A stretch of 64,000 bases of DNA, taken from assembly GCF_022513565.1 (NCBI RefSeq), contig NZ_JAKWBE010000013.1, positions 124,001-188,000 of the forward strand, in the 5' to 3' direction. The notes under the pieces are model-generated. The model searched no databases. It had not been told where the DNA came from and was given only the letters and a program-made list of their open reading frames with translations. Both the position numbers and the translations under genes were made by a program. Each line of letters opens with the position of its first letter. The stretch's first letter is position 1. Below, one piece after another: positions 8,582 to 15,170 of the stretch. This DNA comes from Streptomyces gilvus (GTDB lineage: Bacteria; Actinomycetota; Actinomycetes; Streptomycetales; Streptomycetaceae).

Positions 8582-9670
8582 ATGACGACGCCCACGATCG
8601 AGCTCAAGCCCTCCGCCAGCCCGCTCTCCACCGCCGAGCGCGAGGCGATCCTGGCGAACCCCGGGTTCGGCCGCCACTTCACCGACCACATGGTGACGAT
8701 CAAGTGGACCGAGGGCCGCGGCTGGCACGACGGCCAGCTCGTCCCGTACGCCCCGATCTCCCTCGACCCGGCCACCATGGTCCTGCACTACGCGCAGGAG
8801 ATCTTCGAGGGCCTCAAGGCCTACCGCCGGCCCGACGGCGCGGTCGCCACCTTCCGTCCGGAGAAGAACGCCGAGCGCTTCCAGCGTTCCGCGCACCGCC
8901 TCGGCATGCCCGAGCTGCCCGTCGAGACCTTCATCGAGGCCTGTGACGTGCTGGTCCAGCAGGACAAGGCGTGGGTCCCCGCGCACGGCGGGGAGGAGTC
9001 CCTCTACCTGCGCCCGTTCATGATCGCGACCGAGGTGGGCCTCGGCGTCAAGCCCGCCAACGAGTACCTCTTCCTGGTCATCGCCTCTCCCGCCGGCGCG
9101 TACTTCCCCGGTGGCGTGAAGCCGGTCTCCATCTGGCTCTCCGAGGACCGCGTCCGCGCCGTCCCCGGCGGCATGGGCGACGCCAAGACCGGCGGCAACT
9201 ACGCGGCCTCCCTGCTCGCCCAGGCCGAGGCCGCCGCCAAGGGCTGCGACCAGGTCTGCTACCTCGACGCGGTCGAGCACAAGTGGGTCGAGGAGCTGGG
9301 CGGCATGAACCTGTACTTCGTGTACGGGGACAGGATCGTCACCCCGTCGCTGACGGGCTCCATCCTGGAGGGCGTCACCCGCGACTCCCTGCTCACCGTC
9401 GCCCGCGACCTCGGCTACGCGTCCGAGGAGGGCCGCGTCTCCATCGACCAGTGGCAGACGGACGCCGAGAACGGCACCCTCACCGAGGTCTTCGCCTGCG
9501 GTACGGCGGCCGTCATCACCCCCGTCGGCACGGTCAAGCGCGCGAGCGCCGAGTGGCAGCAGGCGGGCGGCGAGCCCGGCGAGGTCACCCTGAAGCTGCG
9601 CGAGGCGCTGCTCGACATCCAGCGGGGCACGTCCGAGGACAAGCACGGCTGGATGCACCGGCTCGGCTAG
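8582..9670 (+). CDS. ilvE: Branched-chain amino acid aminotransferase
   Basis: This 362-residue PLP enzyme (fold IV) transfers amino groups between glutamate and leucine, isoleucine and valine. The ATG at 8582 is preferred because GAAGGA (8567-8572) is well spaced and the family begins TPTIELKPSASPLS; an in-frame ATG at 8531 would only add an unconserved 17-residue prefix. Recognisable blocks are HYAQEIFEGLKAYRRPDG, LYLRPFMIATEVGLGVKPA, the PLP-lysine region GDAKTGGNYAASLLAQAEAA, WVEELGGMNLYFVYG and the C-terminal EVFACGTAAVITPVG. It acts in the same pathway as leuB upstream. A hairpin terminator follows. Confidence 0.95.
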   Translation: MTTPTIELKPSASPLSTAEREAILANPGFGRHFTDHMVTIKWTEGRGWHDGQLVPYAPISLDPATMVLHYAQEIFEGLKAYRRPDGAVATFRPEKNAERFQRSAHRLGMPELPVETFIEACDVLVQQDKAWVPAHGGEESLYLRPFMIATEVGLGVKPANEYLFLVIASPAGAYFPGGVKPVSIWLSEDRVRAVPGGMGDAKTGGNYAASLLAQAEAAAKGCDQVCYLDAVEHKWVEELGGMNLYFVYGDRIVTPSLTGSILEGVTRDSLLTVARDLGYASEEGRVSIDQWQTDAENGTLTEVFACGTAAVITPVGTVKRASAEWQQAGGEPGEVTLKLREALLDIQRGTSEDKHGWMHRLG

Positions 9671-9684
9671 TCGTATGCGCTGTG

Positions 9685-9730
9685 CCTTCCCCGTGCGGGC
9701 GTCGGTCGGTTCCGCGCGGCACGGGGAAGG
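9685..9730 (+). terminator. Terminator after ilvE
   Basis: CCTTCCCCGTGC (9685-9696) pairs perfectly with 9719-9730, and a short T-rich stretch follows (CTCTATTTT). It separates ilvE from the urease-like operon. Confidence 0.8.
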
Positions 9731-9741
9731 TGCCCTCTATT

Positions 9742-9824
9742 TTGAGTGACGCTCAATACGAGGGGCCCCCTTCTGTGCTCAGGAATTCCCTGTATAGGGG
9801 TTCTTCATTTAGAGTGCCGTTCAA
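9742..9824. promoter_or_regulatory. Two matching operator-like dyads in front of the urease-like operon
   Basis: TTGAGTGACGCTCAA (9742-9756) and TAGAGTGCCGTTCAA (9810-9824) agree at 12 of 15 positions and are both dyad-symmetric. They bracket a TATAGG hexamer (9793-9798) that could be the -10, and the second ends just before the ribosome binding site AAAGGAGG. Such sites suit a TetR dimer, and a TetR gene is the last member of this operon. Autoregulation is inferred, not shown. Confidence 0.65.
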
Positions 9825-9838
9825 AGGAGGGCGGCACC

Positions 9839-10960
9839 ATGAGACTCACCCCCACGGAACGCGACCGGCTGCTGCTCTTCGGGGCCGCCGAGCTGGCCCG
9901 GGCCAGAAGGGCACGCGGCCTCAGGCTCAACGTGCCGGAGGCGACCGCGCTGATCGCGGACACCGTGTGCGAGGCCGCCCGGGACGGAAAACGGCTCGCG
10001 GAGGCGATCGAGGCGGCCCGCTGTGTACTCGGGCCCGACGACGTCCTGCCCGGCGTCGCCGACGTCGTCACGGAGGTGCATGTCGAGGCCGTCTTCGACG
10101 ACGGTTCGCGACTGGCCGTGGTGAGCGACCCGATCGGCGGCGGCCTGGGGGAGGACGCGCCGGGCGCCCTGCTGCCGGGGCCCGCGCACGCCGACCCCGA
10201 GGCGGTCCTGCGGCTCACCGTCACCAACACCGCGACCGTGCCGGTCTCGGTCACCTCGCACTTCCACTTCTTCGAGGCCAACCCGCGCCTGGACTTCGCC
10301 CGCGCCGAGGCCTACGGCATGCGGCTCGCAGTGCCCGCCGGGTCGTCGGTGCGGTTCGGGCCGGGGGAGTCGCAGGAGGTCGGCCTGGTACCGATCGGCG
10401 GCGCCCGGGTCGCCATCGGCTTCGCCGGACTCGTCGACGGCCCGCTGGACACGCCGGGCGCCCGCGAGGAGGCACTGCACCGCGCCCTGGCCTGCGGCTA
10501 CCTGGGCGTGCCGGGGGCGAGGGATGGGGCCGGCGGGCTGGACAGCCGGGACCGGGCCGGCGCGTCGGAAGCGTCCAGAGAGGTGGAGACCTGGGACCGG
10601 ACCGGGGGACCGGGCGCGTCCGGTGGGTTGGAGAGCCGGGGCCGGGCCGGTGGGTCCGAGGCATCGGGCGGGTCGGAGAGCCGGGGCCGCACCGGCGCAT
10701 CGGAAGCGTCCGGAGAGGTGGCGACCGGGGACGGGACCGGTGCACCGGACGTATTCGGCGGGTCGGAGACGCGGGGCCGGGCTGGTGCGTCCGAGGCATC
10801 GGGCGGGTCGGAGGCCCGGAGCCGCACCGGTGTATCGGAAGCGTCCGGCGGGTTGGAGAGCAGGGACCGGACCGGCGGACCGGACGCATCCGGCGGGTCG
10901 GAGACCCGGGGCCGGGCCGGCGCACCCGGAGCGTTCGGTGGCGTGGAGGGTGTGCGATGA
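9839..10960 (+). CDS. Urease gamma/beta fusion subunit with repeat-rich C-terminal tail
   Basis: This 373-residue protein starts at ATG 9839 after AAAGGAGG. Residues 1-100 match urease gamma (MRLTPTERDRLLLFGAAELA, LNVPEATALIAD, VLPGVADVV), and about 115-225 match urease beta (TNTATVPVSVTSHFHFFEAN, RLAVPAGSSVRFGPGESQEV, GLVDGPLD). From about residue 234 to the end there is a non-urease tail of roughly nine 15-residue repeats with consensus (S/L)E(S/T)RGR(A/T)GASEASGG. Natural gamma-beta fusions exist; the tail is the odd part. Its stop overlaps the urease-alpha start (ATGA). It most likely assembles with the downstream alpha-like subunit. Confidence 0.88.
   Translation: MRLTPTERDRLLLFGAAELARARRARGLRLNVPEATALIADTVCEAARDGKRLAEAIEAARCVLGPDDVLPGVADVVTEVHVEAVFDDGSRLAVVSDPIGGGLGEDAPGALLPGPAHADPEAVLRLTVTNTATVPVSVTSHFHFFEANPRLDFARAEAYGMRLAVPAGSSVRFGPGESQEVGLVPIGGARVAIGFAGLVDGPLDTPGAREEALHRALACGYLGVPGARDGAGGLDSRDRAGASEASREVETWDRTGGPGASGGLESRGRAGGSEASGGSESRGRTGASEASGEVATGDGTGAPDVFGGSETRGRAGASEASGGSEARSRTGVSEASGGLESRDRTGGPDASGGSETRGRAGAPGAFGGVEGVR
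10540..10950 (+). repeat. 45-bp tandem repeats encoding the UreAB tail
   Basis: About nine degenerate 45-bp units, in frame, encode units such as ESRGRAGGSEASGG and ETRGRAGASEASGG. Copies differ mostly by synonymous or Ala/Thr, Gly/Asp and Ser/Pro changes. Length variation between strains would be expected. Confidence 0.85.
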
Positions 10961-12666
10961 GTCGGCCCGGAGGGCATCCTGCCGAGGCTCGCCGGCTCAC
11001 GCCGTACGAGTACGCGGCCACCCACGGGCCCCGGGCCGGTGACCGTATCCGGCTCGGCGACTCGGGGCTGACGGTCCGAGTCGAGTCCGACTCCCAGCGT
11101 TACGGCGACGAGTTCCTGGCCGGCTTCGGGAAGACCGCCCGCGACGGGCTGCACCTCAAGGCCGCCGCCGTCCGGGAGACCTGTGACGTCGTCATCAGCA
11201 ACGTCGTCGTGATCGACGCGGTGCTCGGCATCCGGAAGGTGTCCATCGGGATCCGGGAGGGACGGATCTCGGCCATCGGACGGGCCGGGAACCCCGACAC
11301 CCTCGACGGGGTCGACGTCGTGGTCGGCACGGGCACGTCCATCGTGTCCGGCGAGGGGCTGATCGCCACCGCCGGGGCCGTGGACACCCATGTGCATCTG
11401 CTGTCGCCGCGCGTCATGGAGGCCTCGCTCGCCTCCGGAGTCACCACGATCATCGGCCAGGAGTTCGGTCCGGTCTGGGGCGTCGGCGTCAACTCGCCGT
11501 GGGCGCTGCGGCACGCGTTCGGCGCGTTCGACGCCTGGCCGGTCAACATCGGCTTCCTCGGCCGGGGTTCGTCCTCCCACCCGGCCCCCCTGGTCGAGGC
11601 GCTGGCCGAGGGCGGGGCGAGCGGCTTCAAGGTGCACGAGGACATGGGCGCCCACACCCGCGCGCTGGACACGGCGTTGCGCGTGGCCGAGGAGCACGAC
11701 GTCCAAGTCGCCCTGCACAGCGACGGGTTGAACGAGTGCCTGTCCGTCGAGGACACCCTGCGGGTGCTGGAGGGCCGCACCATCCACGCCTTCCACATCG
11801 AGGGCTGCGGCGGCGGACACGTCCCGAACGTCCTGAAGATGGCCGGCGTCCCGAACGTCATCTGCTCCTCCACCAACCCCACCCTGCCCTTCGGCCGGGA
11901 CGCCGTCGCCGAGCACTACGGCATGATCGTCTCCGTCCACGACCTCAAGCCCGACCTGCCGGGTGACGCGGCGATGGCCCGTGACCGCATCCGCGCCGGG
12001 ACCATGGGCGCCGAGGACGTGCTGCACGACCTGGGCGCCATCGGCATCACCTCCTCCGACGCGCAGGGCATGGGCCGGGCCGGCGAGACCGTACGCCGTA
12101 CCTTCGCCATGGCCGGGAAGATGAAGGCCGAGTTCGGCGCGCCCGAGGAGCACGACAACGAGCGCGTCCTGCGCTACATCGCCAAGCTGACCGTCAACCC
12201 GGCCGTCGCACACGGTCTTTCGCACGAGGTGGGCTCGATCGAGGTCGGCAAGCTGGCCGACATCGTGCTGTGGCGCCCGGAGTACTTCGGAGCGAAGCCG
12301 CAGCTCGTGCTGAAGTCCGGCTTCCCCGCGTACGGCGTCGTCGGCGACCCCGGCGCGGCCACCGACACCTGCGAACCCCTCGTCCTGGGCCCGCAGTTCG
12401 GCGCGCACGGCGCCACCCCGGCCGACATCTCCGTGGCGTTCGTCGCCCAGACCGCCCTCGACCAGGGCAACGACCGTATGCCGACCCGCCGGCGCAGGGT
12501 CGCCGTCCGCGGCACCCGCGGCATCGGACCCGCCGACCTGCGCCGCAACTCCCGTACCGGAGCGGTGGAGGTGGACCAGCGCACCGGGCTCGTCACCCTC
12601 GACGGGGAGCCGATCCGCTCCGAGCCCGCCGACTCCGTCTCCCTCAACCGCCTCTACTTCCTCTGA
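10957..12666 (+). CDS. Urease alpha subunit-like amidohydrolase (divergent UreC)
   Basis: This is a 569-residue amidohydrolase of UreC length. All nickel-site residues can be found: the two His in DTHVHLL, the bridging Lys225 and following His in GFKVHED, the His in VALHSDGLNEC, the His in FHIEGCGGGH and Asp368 in TSSDAQGMGR. The catalytic flap differs from classical urease: where KaUreC has VCHHLD this has SVHDLK, keeping the base His328 but losing the flap Cys and the next His. No ureD/E/F/G assembly genes lie in this window. The next gene is agmatine-deiminase-like. It may be a weak urease or act on another ureido or guanidino compound. Confidence 0.85.
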   Translation: MSRPGGHPAEARRLTPYEYAATHGPRAGDRIRLGDSGLTVRVESDSQRYGDEFLAGFGKTARDGLHLKAAAVRETCDVVISNVVVIDAVLGIRKVSIGIREGRISAIGRAGNPDTLDGVDVVVGTGTSIVSGEGLIATAGAVDTHVHLLSPRVMEASLASGVTTIIGQEFGPVWGVGVNSPWALRHAFGAFDAWPVNIGFLGRGSSSHPAPLVEALAEGGASGFKVHEDMGAHTRALDTALRVAEEHDVQVALHSDGLNECLSVEDTLRVLEGRTIHAFHIEGCGGGHVPNVLKMAGVPNVICSSTNPTLPFGRDAVAEHYGMIVSVHDLKPDLPGDAAMARDRIRAGTMGAEDVLHDLGAIGITSSDAQGMGRAGETVRRTFAMAGKMKAEFGAPEEHDNERVLRYIAKLTVNPAVAHGLSHEVGSIEVGKLADIVLWRPEYFGAKPQLVLKSGFPAYGVVGDPGAATDTCEPLVLGPQFGAHGATPADISVAFVAQTALDQGNDRMPTRRRRVAVRGTRGIGPADLRRNSRTGAVEVDQRTGLVTLDGEPIRSEPADSVSLNRLYFL

Positions 12667-12675
12667 GGACCACCG

Positions 12676-13722
12676 ATGACCGCTGCCGCCGACGGCTTCC
12701 GCATGCCCGCCGAATGGACCCCGCACCAGCGCACCTGGATGGCATGGCCGGGCCCCAACCCGACCTTCGACGACCCGGATGACCTCATCGCCGCCCGTAT
12801 GGCCTGGGCCTCCGTCGCCCGCGCGATCCTCCGCTTCGAACCGGTGACGGTCGTGTGCGGCCCCGGTCAGTCGGCGGCCGCGCAGGCACTGCTGGGCCCC
12901 GGCGTCGACACCGTGGAGCGCGAGCTCGACGACGCCTGGATGCGGGACATCGGGCCGACCTTCCTCACCGACGGACGGGAACTGGCCGCCGTGGACTGGA
13001 CGTTCAACGGCTGGGGCGCCCAGGGCTGGGCCCGCTGGGAGCACGACGCGAAGATCGCCGCGTATGTGGCGGACCTCGCCGGTTCCGCCCGCACGTACGC
13101 CTCGCGGCTGGTGAACGAGGGCGGCGCGATCCATGTCGACGGCGAGGGCACCGTCCTGCTCACGGAGACGGTCCAGCTCGGTCCGGAGCGCAATCCCGGG
13201 TGGACGCGGGAGCAGGTCGAGGCGGAGGTCCACGGGATGCTCGGCACCCGTAAGGCGATCTGGCTGCCGCGCGGTCTGACCGCCGACTATCCCCCGTACG
13301 GCTTCGGGACCCTCGGGCATGTCGACATCGTGGCCGCCTTCGCCCGCCCCGGGGTCGTGGTCGCGCACCACCAGCCGGACCCCGCGCACCCCGACCACGA
13401 GGTCACCAAGGAGGTCATCGGGCTGCTCAAGGCCCAGACCGACGCGCGCGGGCGGCGGCTCGAGGTGGTCGAGGTCCCCGCCCCGACCGCCCTGGAGACC
13501 GACGGCCACTGGGCCGACTACTCCTACATCAACCACTACCTCTGCAACGGCGGCGTCGTGCTCTGCGGCTTCGACGACCCGCGCGACGAGATCGCGGCCG
13601 GCATCTTCCGCCGCCTCTTCCCCGAGCGCACGGTGACCCTGGTGGACGCCCGGACGATCTTCTCCGGTGGCGGCGGCATCCACTGCGTCACCCAGCAGCA
13701 GCCGCGGGTGGGCGTCCGGTAG
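12676..13722 (+). CDS. Agmatine deiminase-family enzyme
   Basis: This 348-residue protein of the peptidylarginine/agmatine deiminase fold would hydrolyse a guanidino group to a ureido product plus ammonia. Visible active-site blocks are DDAWMRDIGPTFL (substrate Asp), RLVNEGGAIHVDGEGTVLLT, FGTLGHVDIVAAF (His-x-Asp) and the nucleophile Cys337 in GGGGIHCVTQQQP. It starts 9 bases after the urease-like gene with GAGGA upstream, so it belongs to the same operon. A ureido product, N-carbamoylputrescine if agmatine is the substrate, is a logical substrate for the neighbouring urease-like enzyme; that link is inference. Confidence 0.88.
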   Translation: MTAAADGFRMPAEWTPHQRTWMAWPGPNPTFDDPDDLIAARMAWASVARAILRFEPVTVVCGPGQSAAAQALLGPGVDTVERELDDAWMRDIGPTFLTDGRELAAVDWTFNGWGAQGWARWEHDAKIAAYVADLAGSARTYASRLVNEGGAIHVDGEGTVLLTETVQLGPERNPGWTREQVEAEVHGMLGTRKAIWLPRGLTADYPPYGFGTLGHVDIVAAFARPGVVVAHHQPDPAHPDHEVTKEVIGLLKAQTDARGRRLEVVEVPAPTALETDGHWADYSYINHYLCNGGVVLCGFDDPRDEIAAGIFRRLFPERTVTLVDARTIFSGGGGIHCVTQQQPRVGVR

Positions 13723-13731
13723 AACGTACGC

Positions 13732-14229
13732 GTGAACGTGCTGATCCGCGCCGCCCGCGAAGCCCGGCTGACCGAGCCGCCACGCGCCCTCCCGGACGTA
13801 CCGCCCCGCCCGGAGTACGACAGCGCCAAGAACCCCGACGGCTCGCGCCGCGCCCCCGCGACCGTGCCGCGCGGCACGTACGCGGTGGACCCCGAGCCGT
13901 GCGGGGCGCCGTACGTGCCGCATCCGGACCCGGAATGGTGCGGCACCGCGCACCCGGGCAACGCGTGCATGGGCGACCCCGACGGACCGGGGTTCCTGAT
14001 CTCCGCCGGGCCGCGCGACACCCTGGTGGTCCACCCCGAGGACACCCGCGGGTGGCTGTCCGACAACCCCGCCCTCGAGGAGATCGGCTGCTGTGGCGCG
14101 CCCGGGCGCGAGGGGCCCAACGAGGTGTGCGGCGGATGCGGGGTGGTCGTGGCGACCCTCTTCTCCGACTGCGCCGGGCCCTACGAGACCCACTTCCTGC
14201 CGGGCGCGGTGCGGGTGGCCGCCGTATGA
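13732..14229 (+). CDS. Cys-rich conserved hypothetical protein in the urease-like operon
   Basis: This is a 165-residue soluble protein from GTG 13732, 9 bases after the deiminase stop, ending in an ATGA overlap with the TetR gene. Its C-terminal half carries closely spaced cysteines (IGCCGAPGREGPNEVCGGCG, then FSDCAGPYETH), suggesting a metal site, perhaps zinc or nickel. The N-terminal third is Pro/Arg-rich. No enzymatic motif is seen. Its place between two catalytic genes and the regulator makes a metal-delivery or accessory role conceivable but unproven. Confidence 0.7.
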   Translation: MNVLIRAAREARLTEPPRALPDVPPRPEYDSAKNPDGSRRAPATVPRGTYAVDPEPCGAPYVPHPDPEWCGTAHPGNACMGDPDGPGFLISAGPRDTLVVHPEDTRGWLSDNPALEEIGCCGAPGREGPNEVCGGCGVVVATLFSDCAGPYETHFLPGAVRVAAV

Positions 14230-14828
14230 GCTCGCCCCGGCGCACCCCGGCCCCGCCGCGCGAGCGCATTCTCGCCGCCGCCATGGAGATGATCGCCGAG
14301 CGCGGTCTGGAGAAGCTGACCATGGCCGCCCTCGGCCGCGAGGTCGGCATGAGCAGCGGGCACCTGATCTACTACTTCGGCTCCAAGGACGAGCTGCTGC
14401 TGCAGACCCTGGAGTGGAGCGAGGGCCGGCTCGGGGCCGACCGGGGGCGCCTGCTGGGCCGTACCGGACCGGTGCGTGAGCGGATCGACGCGTACGTGGA
14501 TCTCTACGTCCCCGACGGGCACCGCGATCCGCACTGGACCCTGTGGCTGGAGGTCTGGAACCGCTCGCAGAACGCCGACGACGACGCCCGCGACCGGCAG
14601 GCCGCGATCGAGGGTGTCTGGCACCGGGACCTGGTGGCGCTGATCGCGGAGGGGGTCTCGCGGGGCGAGTTCCGCCCGGTCGACCCGGACCGCTGCGCCA
14701 CCCGGCTGCGGGCCCTGCTGGACGGCTTCTCCGTGCATGTGGCCGTGGGCCTGCGCGGCTGGGACCGGGCGCAGGTTCTCGGCCACGTACGGGAGTTCCT
14801 GGACGAGACCCTCCTCGCGGACGCGTGA
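14226..14828 (+). CDS. TetR-family regulator (BetI-like)
   Basis: This is a 200-residue protein. Its N-terminal helix-turn-helix runs over residues 12-58 (ERILAAAMEMIAERGLEKLT, then REVGMSSGHLIYYFGSKDEL), the GHLIYYF form being typical of BetI-like TetR proteins. The C-terminal helical domain contains WTLWLEVWNRSQ and LLDGFSVHVAVGLRGWD. The start overlaps the previous stop (ATGA), so it is co-translated with the operon. It probably represses the operon through the two dyads at 9742-9824 in response to an unknown ligand. Confidence 0.9.
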   Translation: MSSPRRTPAPPRERILAAAMEMIAERGLEKLTMAALGREVGMSSGHLIYYFGSKDELLLQTLEWSEGRLGADRGRLLGRTGPVRERIDAYVDLYVPDGHRDPHWTLWLEVWNRSQNADDDARDRQAAIEGVWHRDLVALIAEGVSRGEFRPVDPDRCATRLRALLDGFSVHVAVGLRGWDRAQVLGHVREFLDETLLADA

Positions 14829-14892
14829 CTCCGTCCGTTTCCTCGTTCACGACCCTGACGTGATCGACCGCATCCTGAGACAACGGTGAGCC

Positions 14893-14927
14893 GAGCACGG
14901 AGGCTGTGCCAAACTGCCTCCGTGCTC
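14893..14927 (+). terminator. Terminator after the TetR gene
   Basis: GAGCACGGAGGC (14893-14904) pairs perfectly with 14916-14927. It closes the urease-like operon and precedes the cimA leader. Confidence 0.75.
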
Positions 14928-14936
14928 TCGTTCGCC

Positions 14937-14972
14937 ATGATTATTGGCAGCAGGCGCGCCGGTCCGCAGTGA
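14937..14972 (+). CDS. Candidate leader peptide MIIGSRRAGPQ upstream of cimA
   Basis: This eleven-codon reading frame runs from ATG 14937 and begins with two adjacent ATT isoleucine codons, rare in this genome. It lies 55 bases before a U-tailed hairpin and about 200 bases before a synthase of the citramalate (isoleucine route) type. There is no Shine-Dalgarno sequence, so it would have to be leaderless or spurious. Confidence 0.35.
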   Translation: MIIGSRRAGPQ

Positions 14973-15026
14973 CCGCCACGTACGACCAGGTACGGGCGGA
15001 CGCCGTCGTCCTCGACCCGCGCGCAG

Positions 15027-15052
15027 ACCTCTCGCACCCGCGAGAGGTTTTT
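15027..15052 (+). terminator. Attenuator-like intrinsic terminator in the cimA leader
   Basis: ACCTCTCGC (15027-15035), loop ACCC, GCGAGAGGT (15040-15048) and then a run of T to 15052 make one of the few U-tailed hairpins in the window. It lies inside the leader 119 bases before the gene, which suggests premature termination. GCGCGC at 14954-14959 inside the leader frame can pair with GCGCGC at 15019-15024 next to the stem. Confidence 0.6.
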
Positions 15053-15170
15053 CGCTTTTCTGGCCCACCTTCAGCCGGAGGCAAAGCGCGAGGGACCATG
15101 GGAGGACGGTGGAGCCGGTCATTCCGGTAACGACGTATCCACTGGGATCCAACACAGGAGCCTTGACACC

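Noticed and set aside
10540..10950. UreAB tail repeats as a frameshift artefact
   Set aside because: The frame ends exactly in an ATGA overlap with the UreC start, and the repeat keeps a clear 15-residue amino-acid consensus.
8971..10956. Long open frame leading into the urease alpha gene, looking like a 1231-residue protein
   Set aside because: It runs across ilvE and the UreAB gene in the wrong frame and is Arg/Gly/Pro-rich, the usual signature of a shadow frame in high-GC DNA. The real UreC starts at 10957.
10498..14898. A 1466-residue open frame on the minus strand opposite the urease-like operon
   Set aside because: It is antisense to well-recognised genes and has only compositional repeats. 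The apparent repeats mirror the UreAB tail on the other strand.
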